This document shows, one piece after another, positions 11,047 to 21,164 of a stretch of DNA of 64,000 bases (the stretch's first letter is position 1; the number at the start of each line of letters is the position of its first letter). The notes beneath the pieces were generated by a model that worked only from the letters and a program-made list of their open reading frames with translations, ran no database searches and was not told the DNA's origin. The position numbers were made by a program, and so were the translations under genes. Source of the DNA: Papaver somniferum (lineage: Eukaryota; Streptophyta; Magnoliopsida; Ranunculales; Papaveraceae); contig NC_039362.1 of the NCBI RefSeq assembly GCF_003573695.1, positions 116,291,120 to 116,355,119 of the forward strand. Reading direction: 5' to 3'.

Positions 11047-11264
11047 AAAAACTCTTTAAGGGATATTATAGTGGTTATAAGATTTTACAATCAATCCTTA
11101 AAGATCGTGATGAAGAAGTCCATTCGAAGGTTGTTGGATGTGAAAAACTTTAGAAGAGTTTATTTGTGCTGAGAAAAAGACTTGCTGAATCTGAGGCAAA
11201 GTATGAATCTCAACAGATCTACTATAACGACGGAGAATGCCTTTTTCTTGCCAAAGAAAAATAA

Positions 11265-12119
11265 TTGAAGAATGACCTATGTACAGCTGTCAACAGGGTA
11301 AAATCACTAGAAGAGAATCTGAAAAGATTCAACACCAGCTCTACAAAATTATCTTCCATGTTAGGAGCATGTAAAGAACATCGTGATACACGTGGTCTGG
11401 GCTATAAAGTAATAGACGCTCCAAGCACTGGAAAGATCAATTTTGTATGTGCTAGTGATAACTCACTATGTGAAAATTCACCCATTGCAGCTGATGTTTC
11501 TGTAAAGAAAGATTGTCATACTTCAAAAACAGGGCATGGGAGAACTGTTAAAAACGTTACCTTTAATTGCTATTATTGTGGAAACAAAGGTCATGTTGAA
11601 CGGAAATGCCGTTTTCGGATAAGGAATGAAAAACTTCATAACATTCTTATATAGATGTCGAAAGAAGTAAACAAACTTGTTTCTCTCCGTACTGAGAACA
11701 TTTGTGCCTCAAATTCAAAAGAGCACTGTGATAAGTCCTATCTTAGTTATATGTATGATACTAACTCTTTCTACAATTTTAGAGGAAAGAAAGTCATATG
11801 GAAAACTAAGTTGGTTGACGTTCCAGTAAAGAGAAAAATACGCCAAAGGAAGAAGGATGGTTCAATCAAGGAAGGAATATCATCCATTGACAAGAATCAA
11901 ACTGCTTCTAAAGTATCAGGCTCTGATTATATGCACATCAATGATCTAAGGACCAGTATAAACAATCTCAAGCGGAAAATCAAAAAATTAAGGAAGAAAG
12001 CATCTTCAGGTATGACTTGTCCTCCGTGTAATAATTCTTTTGAAAGTATTTCCGCTGTTTCTCCCTGTATTCCAGAGAAGGAAAACAATGACGAGCTACA
12101 TGCTCAGATTACAACTTAA
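11265..12119 (+). pseudogene. Element B gag C-terminal part with zinc knuckle, one stop codon
   Basis: One frame split by a TAG at 11652-11654 into 129 and 154 codons. The first half has a heptad-like helix (residues 5-30), a GLGY motif near residues 45-48 and a CCHC zinc knuckle CYYCGNKGHVERKC at about residues 102-115, the nucleic-acid-binding signature of copia gag. The second half is Lys/Arg-rich (KRKIRQRKKDG, then LKRKIKKLRKK) and ends at a TAA. In a full copia element protease, integrase and RT would follow the knuckle; here there are none. The protein could still bind RNA if readthrough occurred. Confidence 0.65.
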
Positions 12120-12553
12120 CCATTTTTTAAGTGTGCATTCTCATATCAATCTTAGGAGAATGCACATAGAGTTCAAGATACAACTTGTCTTGACAAAAAA
12201 TGGTTGTTGTAGTACTCGCCTGATTCTTTAGAAATGATTCCTTCTATGAAAAATTCCTTTTTGGTCTTCCTTTTATAATAAAGCTTAGTTGATCAATCTA
12301 CACTCTTGAGAAAATCATGTCTTGTTTTAAAATTCTTTGACAAAGCCTTTTTAATTAATGCTCCTTTACTTACACGGTTTAGAACCTGGTTCATAACCGT
12401 AAACGTTTGCGTACATGGCCCATTACCGATTCTTAAACAAGTAACCCTAGGGTTCCACTATATGTGTCTTGAACATGTATATATATATATATATCATGAA
12501 ATTTTTCATTGATATATACTCGTACGGTATCGGCAATAGTTCCCCTTGAGATA
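12120..12553 (+). other. Short non-coding interval in element B
   Basis: AT-rich spacer between the gag remnant and the 3' ORF, with an (AT)n run at about 12478-12494. It stands where more than 3 kb of pol would be in an autonomous copia element. Confidence 0.5.
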
Positions 12554-12844
12554 ATGGTGCAAACTATGAATGGAAGCATGAAGGAAGTCAAGGATGAAGG
12601 AAACAACATTGCTGAGTTTTATGAGAACCCTGTTCTTATAAATTGCTATCATGCAATTGATCATGAAAACAGACAACCAGTCCAGATGTCATTACAACTG
12701 GTAGGAAATCTTCTTAAAGATTTTGAAGTCGTGCGTGATCAATTTGTCATTGCCTTTAAGAATCTCGAGTTTGTGAAGATCAAACTAAAGGAAGCCAATG
12801 AGGAACTTGAAAGTGTTCGAGCATTGATTGCCCGTCTGGGATAG
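12554..12844 (+). CDS. Element B 3' ORF, small helical protein
   Basis: A 97-codon frame from an ATG at 12554 to a TAG. It begins MVQTMNGSMKEVKDEG and its C-terminal half is a strong coiled-coil candidate (FKNLEFVKIKLKEANEELES). Elements C (27556) and D (62219) have a small helical ORF at the same place, just before a conserved AACTAG(GGTTTGGAATA) leader into the 3' non-coding region. I do not recognise the family. It could be a fragment of the coiled-coil part of gag or of the extra 3' ORF of Sire-like elements. Confidence 0.5.
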   Translation: MVQTMNGSMKEVKDEGNNIAEFYENPVLINCYHAIDHENRQPVQMSLQLVGNLLKDFEVVRDQFVIAFKNLEFVKIKLKEANEELESVRALIARLG

Positions 12845-14245
12845 ATTTTTCTAGGAAACTTCTTATGACAATTTTTATTCTTGTTTTTGTTTAAGAAGGA
12901 TAACTAGGGTTTGGAATATCCATTATTGTGAGTACACATAGCTATGTCCAACGTTTTCATCTTGCAATGTTTTTAGATTTATTTATTTAAATTCTAAAGT
13001 GATTTGGAAGATGATTTTTGCAGTATTAATATTTATGGTTTCATATATTGCAATATGTTATGGGATATGTGTGTTTGCGTCCGTGAACTATTATTGTCCC
13101 ATATGATGTCAAAGTTATCTCTTTTATATGTCGATATGCATGTATTGATACAAGATCGATGAACTTTTGACAAACAAAAGTTAAGCCTATTATGTCAATT
13201 CTTTGATGGAAAATAGGTTAAAATCTTTTGCTTACAAAGATTATATCTATTATATGTCGTTGTGCAAATAGTTATGAAGATATAATGAATCTTTGTATAT
13301 TCTGCAGTATTGATCTTCCATGATCCATATGTATATACTGTGCGACTCCATAAGTGTTCTTATGTGAGCATTTCTGACTAGACTAATCATAGATTCATTT
13401 GTGATTAATTTGGTTGTGTATTCCGATTAAATTAATCATGGGTTCTCTTATGATTAGTTTGATTGAGAATTTTTGGATACAAAATCATTTTCTTATGGTT
13501 TTTGGTGTCCAAAGAAATCCTTCTTTTCTTGTAAAAGTAAGGTCGCTCTTGTTGTTCTTTCGGGAATGACATCAAATGGGGGAGAGTTATTTTGAACTTG
13601 CGCTTAATTTCCATATCTTTGTGGGGAATGCCGTTGTGGAATATTTTAGGGGTTATCTTGTATCTTTATAAACTCCTTGATGAATGCATTTAGCTTCGGC
13701 TTTATGATTGCATCTAAACAAGTTGATATGTACTTTTCTTTGGTCTTGAAGCATCTCCGTGGAAATTTCATTAGGATCCCATTTCGTACCTTTGCTAATT
13801 TTATTGACAAAAAGGGGGAGAATTAATATGTAGTTCACATTACAAATACATATGGTCTACGTGTTTTACGGATCATTATGTAAGGGGAAGTGGTTTTCAT
13901 GTTGAAATGAAATTATTGACTAATGGGGAGTGATACATATCACCATATTATTGTTGTAGAAGTTGTGATATAAGAACTTTGATACTGTGTATTAATACAA
14001 TGACACTGTATAACAATGATTGAGAGCTTTTGTTTTCTCATTGTTATGGCTACGGATCTTCAACAACTATGATGCTGAACTGAACATCTATGGAATCATG
14101 GGAGTACTTGTAAAAGACGAAGTTTTCGAGTAATGTTGAAGCACCAAGGAGATCGAGCATGTGGACAAGAAGCTACAAAGTTTTATTTATTTTGTAATCC
14201 ATATGTATTGATAGTTTTGCCATTAAAATTGACAAAGGGGGAGAT
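12845..14245 (+). other. Element B conserved 3' non-coding region and polypurine tracts
   Basis: No gene. The region is alignable by eye with 27900-29697 in C and, up to its interruption, 62650-63311 in D. It holds purine-rich tracts at about 13577 (AAATGGGGGAGAG), 13809 (AAAAAGGGGGAGAA) and 13924 (ATGGGGAGTG), and the terminal tract AAAGGGGGAGAT at 14234-14245. Multiple polypurine tracts are a known Sirevirus hallmark. Confidence 0.7.
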
Positions 14246-16650
14246 TGTTAGAGCATTGTTCGGTCGAACTCGCATGTGTTGCTATCTCAAGCATGTTTGT
14301 CAAGTTTAGTTTTCAAAACTATATGTCTTGATTTCTAGACTACTTATAGATAAGTCTCGGTTTAGGACAGTTTAGTGTAGTTGATCTCCAGACTCCATGG
14401 CGATTATCTTACGAAGATGAAGAACTACTTAAGGAACCAGTGGATCTTCATCCGACTAAAAGGTATGTGGAGACTTGAACTTATCTATCACTCAAAAGTC
14501 TATCTACTCTATCTCCTACTCTTGAGACAAATTCGTATAAGTATGATAGTTTTCATACATACACATTTGCTATTTCGAGTCGAGTTTACTCGCCTATCTT
14601 TTTCTCGAAATATGTGTTGGTAAGCTTTCGCTTTAACCACTTTTCATCTTAACCCGTGACGAAAGTCATGATGACGTTTCAATCTTGAAAATAGCTTTGA
14701 TGACGATAGTTGTGAATAACGACTATTATAACATTATAGAAGAATGTTTCAATGATTGAACTGTAGAGTTTAGATTACGTAAACAACTATGGATATAAGC
14801 ATATATAGTGTGTTCGCACATTAGTGTATAAATCCATGTGCCGGAAACCAAGTGTGTGTATATGTTTGCATACGGTATTGGTGAAGGAGACAGGTTGAGT
14901 ACGCGTACCCGCGGAAGTTTTCGAACCGAAAATTTCTGCTGAGTTTGTAAGTTTGCAAACTGTTAAACCATTCACCTTAGGTACGCATACCCGTACGCGT
15001 ACCCACAGAAGTTTTTGAACCGAAAATTTCTGCTGAGTTTGTAACCGAAAATCGGTAGTTTCATGAACTTAAACAATAAATCAATAAGGTATGCAATCTT
15101 TGCAAACCGTGGCTATCTTGTTTCTGAATTGATTCAAATGAATCAAACCGATTTTGTTTCAATTGTGTCTATGAATAAAGACCTAATCAATTGAACAACT
15201 CTTCAACTAGTTCTTATGAGTCATTTGAACTAGTTGTGAAGAAGATGAATACGGTTAATATGAAAGTGCTCATATGGCTAACCATTGGTTAACTATTTGT
15301 GAACCAACTAAGTGTACACGTTTAGGTACGGTTACTCAAACCTAAATAAAATACATTTCATTTGTGTGTGACAAGCTAAGTTTCGATCTAACAGTTGAAA
15401 GATATTAGCTTGGTTAAATCAGGTTTTTCATCTAACGGTGAATATTGAATGCTTTGTTACCAAGGTAACTTGGATTGCAAACCCTGATTTGAAAACTATA
15501 TAAAGGAGACTTCTAGCAACTAGAAAAACTAATCCCCACACCTCCTGTGTGATACTAGTTGGTTTAGCTAGAGTCGATTCTCCTTTAACCTTAGGTTTCT
15601 TCTCGAGACCCTGTAGGTTAACGACTGAAAGACTTTATTGGGATTGTGAAGCTAGACGAAACTACTTCTCTTGTAGTTGAGCGTTCTGATCTTGCCATTT
15701 TCTATCGTACGAGTTCAATTGAATAATTGGCTTGAGATTATATCTCCGATAGGGCAAGATAAAAAGAAATCACAAACATCTTCGTCTCATCGTTTGTGAT
15801 TCCGCAATATCTAGTTTCCCTACCATACGATTTAGATTATTGTGAGGTGATTGATAATTCTAGGTTGTTCTTCGGGAATATAAGTCCGAGTTATCAATTA
15901 GTTCCCGTTCACCTTGATTTTATCATAAGACGATACAAAACTCATAGGTTTATCTGTGGGAGACAGATTTATTTATTATCGTAGACTTTTCTGTGTGATA
16001 CAGATTTGTTTATTAAAGTCTTCGACTTTGGGTCGTAGCAACTCTTGGTTGTGGGTGAGATCAACTAAGGGAATCAAGTGCGTAGTATCCTGCTGGGATC
16101 AGAGACGTAAGGAGCACAACTGTACCTTGAATCAATGTGATATTGATTAGGGTTCAACTACAGTCCAGACCGAAGTTAGTTTGTAGTAGGCTAGTGTCTG
16201 TAGCGGCTTAATACAGTGTGGTGTTCAATCTGGACTAGGTCCCGGGGTTTTTCTGCATTTGCGGTTTCCTCGTTAACAAAGTTTCTGGTGTCTGTGTTAT
16301 TTTTATTCCGCATTATATTTTGTTATATAATTGAAATATCACAGGTTGTGCGTTAAGATCAATCAATTAGAATATCCAACCTTTGGTTGTTGATTTAAAT
16401 TGATTGACACTTGGATATTGGTCTTTGGTACCATCCAAGGTATCTCTCTAGTATTTGATAAAAAGACTTGCAGATTTCCATTTGCTTGAGTATAGATCAA
16501 ATCGAGAGATTGAGATATTAACTCTTTGATATACTTTTATCTAGATTGAGTCTGACTGTCTAGTTGATTCTCTAGAAATTATATTGGAGTTAGTCCATAC
16601 AGATTGCTAATCGAAATATTGGGTGAGGTTGTTAGACCCCCGCTTTTTCA
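14246..16650 (+). repeat. Element B 3' LTR
   Basis: 2405 bp, very similar to 8211-10671 but lacking one palindromic box (around 15042-15062). TATA box at 15497-15504. Ends in TTTTTCA followed by the duplication CATAC. Confidence 0.9.
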
Positions 16651-16655
16651 CATAC

Positions 16656-18014
16656 CCATTTGTCGAGCTGCTCTATCGATGTTGTATTCTTCCACTGAAA
16701 GGTCTCCATATATTGCCGATATCAAGTGACCAGGAGTACAACTCAACATAAAATACCTCTCGCCATCGCTCAAATCTGCAGCAGATTTCAAAGCAATATT
16801 TTCTCCAGCATTGAAGGGTTGTCAACTGAGAAATATAAGAAGGAATTGACACCCATGGGCGAAAATTAAACTCAGATTCATCGTCTAACACATCAATGAG
16901 ACGTATCTTGAATCGAGATTGGTTTGTAGACCAGCGCATAATCCTGGCATTATCCCTCTCAGAAATAACATGACGAGCATCAGCATTCGGTCCTTGCAAG
17001 ATAGTACGAGGAATGGGTGCATAATTCCTAAAACGCTCCCACATCAAGGCCTGGAGAAACATCGTATTGGTGTAGCATTCAATCTTCATAAAGCCATTTG
17101 AGATGCTGGAGTGTATAATCAGGGAGTCTAAGTTAGAGTACAAAGAACCCAAGAATAGACTACCTATTGGAAGTTTCTCACCTTGAGCCATCTTAATAGC
17201 AAAAGGAATCACGAACGGCTTCAACAAATTCCCACTATCTTCAAATACATCTCTCGACAGCCATAAACACAAGAAATCAGCGATAAATAACATACCATCG
17301 ACAGGCCTGTCAGGAGCACCATCTCTCGGCCACCAATGTGTTAACCAGTGAGCATAACAACATTTGCTAGATACCTTATTAATTTCCTCCATTTCTGCTG
17401 TCAAAATGTTAGAAATGGCTGTATCCTCCGCTGAAAGACTCTCAGGAATATTGTCTGTGATTGGGAGATGCAATAGAGCAACTACATCCTCTAAGGTGAT
17501 GGTAAACTCTCCCCACCTGCATATGAAAGTATGGGTCGGAATGCACCAGCAGGAAAGCAGATCCATTATACCTCGTATATCGTGAAAAATGAACAAGTCT
17601 CCAGATGCTTGAATAGCTCTTGTCAACTGTGCCTGATCCAGCATGGCTCTAACACGATGAAAACCCAACATATGTCTCGCCCACCCAGAGAATTTTTCTA
17701 AAGGTCGTCGAGAAGGCTTAAACTCTATAGTTAACGCAAGAAAAAGTCCTCGTTCAAGACAAAATCAAATGGCTGCTCGAGGAGTCACCAAATTCTTCCG
17801 AATAACCTCTCTGGGATTTATCAGAAGACAAAATGCTGGAGTTTTGAGACTTTTTTCAGACCCAGATTGAACTGTGAAGAACGCTTCCTCTATATTTGGA
17901 ACATTCTTGATTCCAGGCGTTTCTTCTTCTTCTTCACCAACAGAAGTCTCATCCATACATGTATCGTCTTTGGAGACATCATTTTCTTGGGAGTCAGACA
18001 TCCTTGCGAAGTAG
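16656..18014 (-). pseudogene. Antisense PMD gene, main exon 2 (plant mobile domain), with stop and frameshift
   Basis: Start codon at 18001-17999 (MSDSQENDVSKDD, an acidic N-terminus). The same frame continues through an in-frame TGA at 17765-17767 into a plant mobile domain: EFKPSRRPLEKFSGWARHML, then the signature WGEFTITLEDVVALLHLPI near 17480-17530. The PMD (Pfam PF10536, MAIN-like family) is often carried by plant transposons; host members act in the nucleus in silencing and meristem maintenance. A frameshift near 16700-16730 moves the reading into YGDLSVEEYNIDRAARQMG, which runs to the insertion point of element B. The acceptor for this exon is TGTTACAG| at 18015. Damage is limited to one stop, one frameshift and the B insertion. 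Confidence 0.75.
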
Positions 18015-18859
18015 CTGTAACATGCACACAATACTCTACTTCAGTATATCGTCCATACAAGATGCAAACTTCAACAAAGAAATGGAATCATGCAACTGGA
18101 TGATAAAAAATGCTCAACTACCAAATGGTAATTCTTAACTCTTACCTATTTATGATTTCACTAACAGTAGTGATTATGATATAAGAGTTAACACTTCAAA
18201 ACTTGCTCGTTTCTTCAAATCTATAAAAGACGAGCAAAACCTGATTTTCATAAAATCATGAACATAATTTTTCCACTGTGTGAACATTCACCACTGAGTT
18301 ATGAAAAGACTCACACCAAGGCAATATGTCATCATAAATAATTGTCTACTTTTAGTGATTCTTCAAAAATCAAACTTTGATTTTCAAAGAAAATAATATA
18401 TATACTTATCTAAAGATATATAAAACGTAAATTACTCACGTAATTTAAAAAAAAATTGACGTCAGCAAAACTCACGTAAATGCAAAAAAAAAAAAACTCG
18501 TGGATATTTCACAGTTTATCAACAAAAAAAGTATTTTTCCTTTGTACGATTGTCCGTCTTTGAAACGAGGGTTTATTTCGATTTTGTGAAAAATTCACAC
18601 CTGTTAAGATAAAGTTTTGGTTTCCATGAAAGCTCATAAACAATTATCACTAGACACGGGTCTATGTATAAAAAAAATCTCTCCTAAGTCAGGGATTATT
18701 GCTAGTTTCTTAAACTAACGATAGAACGAACGTACGTTTCTAAAACAAGGGTTTTCTACAAAACTCACAACTATATATGCACATGTATATGTAACTTTAA
18801 ACATGAAAAAAGCATGAACAACTCATGGAACAACAAAAAATAAAAATAAATAAATTTAC
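18015..18859 (-). other. Predicted 5'UTR intron of the antisense PMD gene
   Basis: 845 bp between donor GACCAG|GTAAAT (18860/18859) and acceptor TTACAG| (18015). AT-rich with poly-A runs on the plus strand. The acceptor lies 13 bp before the start codon. No gene seen on either strand. Confidence 0.55.
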
Positions 18860-19004
18860 CTGGTCGGTGCCGACCCGAAATTGGTCGGACGGTGATCGGA
18901 CGACCGACGACGGTGATTCCCGACGAAATTTTTCCTTCCTCTGCTTCTGCTGGCGTGTAGGAGATGAAGGGTTAAGGTGGTGGTCGGTCGTGTGGCGAAG
19001 AAAT
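18860..19004 (-). other. Predicted 5'UTR exon of the antisense PMD gene
   Basis: The segment is GC-richer than its surroundings, rich in GACCGACC and CACCGTCC runs, and ends at a good splice donor. It lies about 25-30 bp downstream of a minus-strand TATA box, as expected for a leader exon. The transcription start is estimated, not seen. Confidence 0.5.
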
Positions 19005-19027
19005 TAAAAAACAAAGGTATTTATCCC

Positions 19028-19034
19028 TTTTATA
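19028..19034 (-). promoter_or_regulatory. TATA box for the antisense PMD gene
   Basis: On the minus strand ATTTGATATAAAAGGGATAA contains TATAAAA. It is the only good TATA box upstream of the leader exon and reads away from A's 3' LTR, so the antisense gene seems to have its own promoter inside the element. Confidence 0.55.
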
Positions 19035-19044
19035 TCAAATTTTA

Positions 19045-19339
19045 TTTCCAAAACCTAATTCCACAAGGATTTCCTTTCTTGGGCCCGGACCCGCAAATCC
19101 TAAACCGACCAAGGTTCCATCACCAAATCAGCGGTGCTACACCAATTTATGCTCATTAAACGATGCTCTATCATGCCACTGGGATCTTCGTTCAAGCCAT
19201 GGTTCGCTCGTGCAATCGAAAATACGGTAACATCTTATCTTACGACTAAGTTCAATTACTTATTTCGTCTATAACTAGAAAATCACCATCCAGTGCTGAC
19301 TGAGGAACATGACTGTCCCTCAGAAAGCAGAGGATTTAA
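19045..19339. other. Interval between the antisense promoter and A's 3' LTR
   Basis: No gene. It should hold upstream promoter elements of the antisense gene and the polypurine tract of element A. The only purine-rich candidate is AGAAAGCAGAGGA at about 19322-19334, which is weak. Confidence 0.35.
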
Positions 19340-19666
19340 TGTAGATGGTGGATTTTCGACAAAGTCTAAAATCTTAAAACCATAATTGCACATACTCCTG
19401 ATCCAGCAATCAGATGAGTATTGAGGCTCATGTCTCTCATTGAAGCATGAAAGCTCATGTCGCAAGAACCTCTGACTGAGAATACTGTCTCTCAGAGCAT
19501 ATATGGATGTGCAGTCTCTCAACTGAGGAAACGGCATATCTCATGAATACTGAGCAATTTCAGTAATTACTGCTATATAGAATCGAACGATTGGACGGCT
19601 CCTAGACAACTTGCCTACTAGTATAAAGCAATAACGTCTTCAGGATGTAACAACGTTTTCCCTGAC

Positions 19667-19676
19667 TATATAAAAG
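19667..19676 (+). promoter_or_regulatory. TATA box of element A LTR
   Basis: CTATATAAAAGAAA, flanked on both sides by near-copies of TCCTAGACA-GCATGCC-TGCTAGTATA (about 19600 and 19729). The matching part of the 5' LTR is outside the window. Confidence 0.5.
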
Positions 19677-20626
19677 AAATATGACGCTTCAACAAGCTTA
19701 TATCACTCAATTCTCAAATAATTAATTGTCCTAGACAGCATGCCTGCTAGTATAGAGCCATCAATTAATTATTTCTAATCGTTAAATTCATTAACTGAAT
19801 ATCCAGAAATACTCTACGTTCTTCATAATATTTCATCACTTCAATTCATGTTTCTTCCCAGCAGAATTCCATGGGTTAGTGATAAATATTCAATGTACGG
19901 GCATCTGAGCCGCTATCGAGTAAGCCCCGACCAAAATGGTGAAAGTGTATTCAACAATAATGCACTAACGAGCACCTGAATGCACGAACGAGCATTCCAA
20001 AATACGAAGGAACGATGAACCTATGAAAAATAGGAAGGAAAATAATAATAACAAAATACTAGATAAGGCGCTAGAGGACTGTGCCCACCGCCGGCCAGTC
20101 ATGTCGTGGCCAGTCCCACGCCTGATTCTTTATTTTTATCATATTTTATTATTTTTCCTCGATCTCATGAAAATTCCTTCATTTTTGAACAAAACTCCTT
20201 CGTTTTAAGGAAACTCCTCACTTCATGGTTTCCTTCACACCAAGGAAATAATATAAAATTAGGAAAACTGCCATAGGACCGGGTTTACTAGCTAGCAGGC
20301 AATACCCTAGCTGTAGCCGGTCCCACACGTTAATTCCCTATCATTTTAGCATTATTATTTCCTTCATCTTATGAAACTCCTTAATTTCATGATATTTCCT
20401 TCAAATCATGAAAATATTATAAAATTAGGAAAGGTTCATGGTACCGGGCCACTAGCCGGCCGACCGTGCCCTAGCCATGGCCGGTCCCACATGCCCCTTA
20501 TTTTATTATTATTATTATATTTGTTGTTTCCTTCATCTCATGGAAACTCCTTCATTTCAAGGAAATTCCTTTCTTTCAACAAACTCCTTAATTTCATGAT
20601 ATTTCCTTCAAATCATGAAAATAATA

Positions 20627-21164
20627 CTCCCTCCGTCCTAAATTAACAGTCCGCTTTGACTTTGTCAAGATATTAAGGAAATCCTATAAAATGTCATGAT
20701 TAGCCCTTGACTAGCCTATTTAATGTTATGTTGTTACAAAAACTAAAATTATTGGTGTTAAAAATTCTAAATTGGATAGTATTATTATTTTAGGAAATAT
20801 TTTAAGAAATAAAAGCAAATTATACTTCTTTTATTATGAAATCCACAATTTAAGAAATATTTTTATAAGAATAAGTAAGAATAAGTAGAAGTTTTATTAG
20901 GAATTTTATAAGTATCCATAAGTGTTTTTATTTAAAAAAAGAATGATAATTAATACAAAGATATTGAGAAAGTTTTTTTCCTTATATATGATGATAATAT
21001 TTAAGATTTTGAATTAAGTTTATATTAAAAATGATTTTATGATTATTAAAAATAAAGGGTGTATTTGATAGTTTAAGGGAAAAGTATGTCTATAAACAGA
21101 GCGGACAGATAAAAATGGACAGACCAAAGTAGAAATTAGGACAGATAATTTAGGACAGAGGGAG
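20627..21164. mobile_element. Stowaway-like MITE (Tc1/mariner type)
   Basis: 538 bp between two TA dinucleotides (625-626 and 165-166 of this block). The ends are inverted repeats: CTCCCTCCGTCCTAAATTA at the left and, read on the minus strand, CTCCCTCTGTCCTAAATTA at the right. CTCCCTCCGT is the usual Stowaway end. The other LTR copies have ATAATATAAAATTAG with one TA, which is the empty site. There is no coding capacity, so movement needs a mariner transposase in trans. Confidence 0.9.

Larger units (their letters stand above)
8211..16650 (+). mobile_element. Element B: Sire-like Ty1/copia element without pol
   Basis: Complete insertion with two LTRs (8211-10671, 14246-16650), each TGTTAGAGC...TTTTTCA, and a 5-bp target duplication CATAC at 8206-8210 and 16651-16655. 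The primer site TTGGTATCAGAGC matches initiator Met tRNA, and the polypurine tract is AAAGGGGGAGAT. The internal 3.6 kb has gag-like frames with a zinc knuckle and a small 3' ORF, but no integrase, RT or RNase H. The repeated purine tracts before the 3' LTR and the palindromic LTR boxes point to the Sirevirus lineage of copia elements. It must be non-autonomous. Confidence 0.85.

Noticed and set aside
12477..12496. AT-rich run as a TATA box
   Set aside because: A simple (AT)n microsatellite inside element B, with no promoter context.
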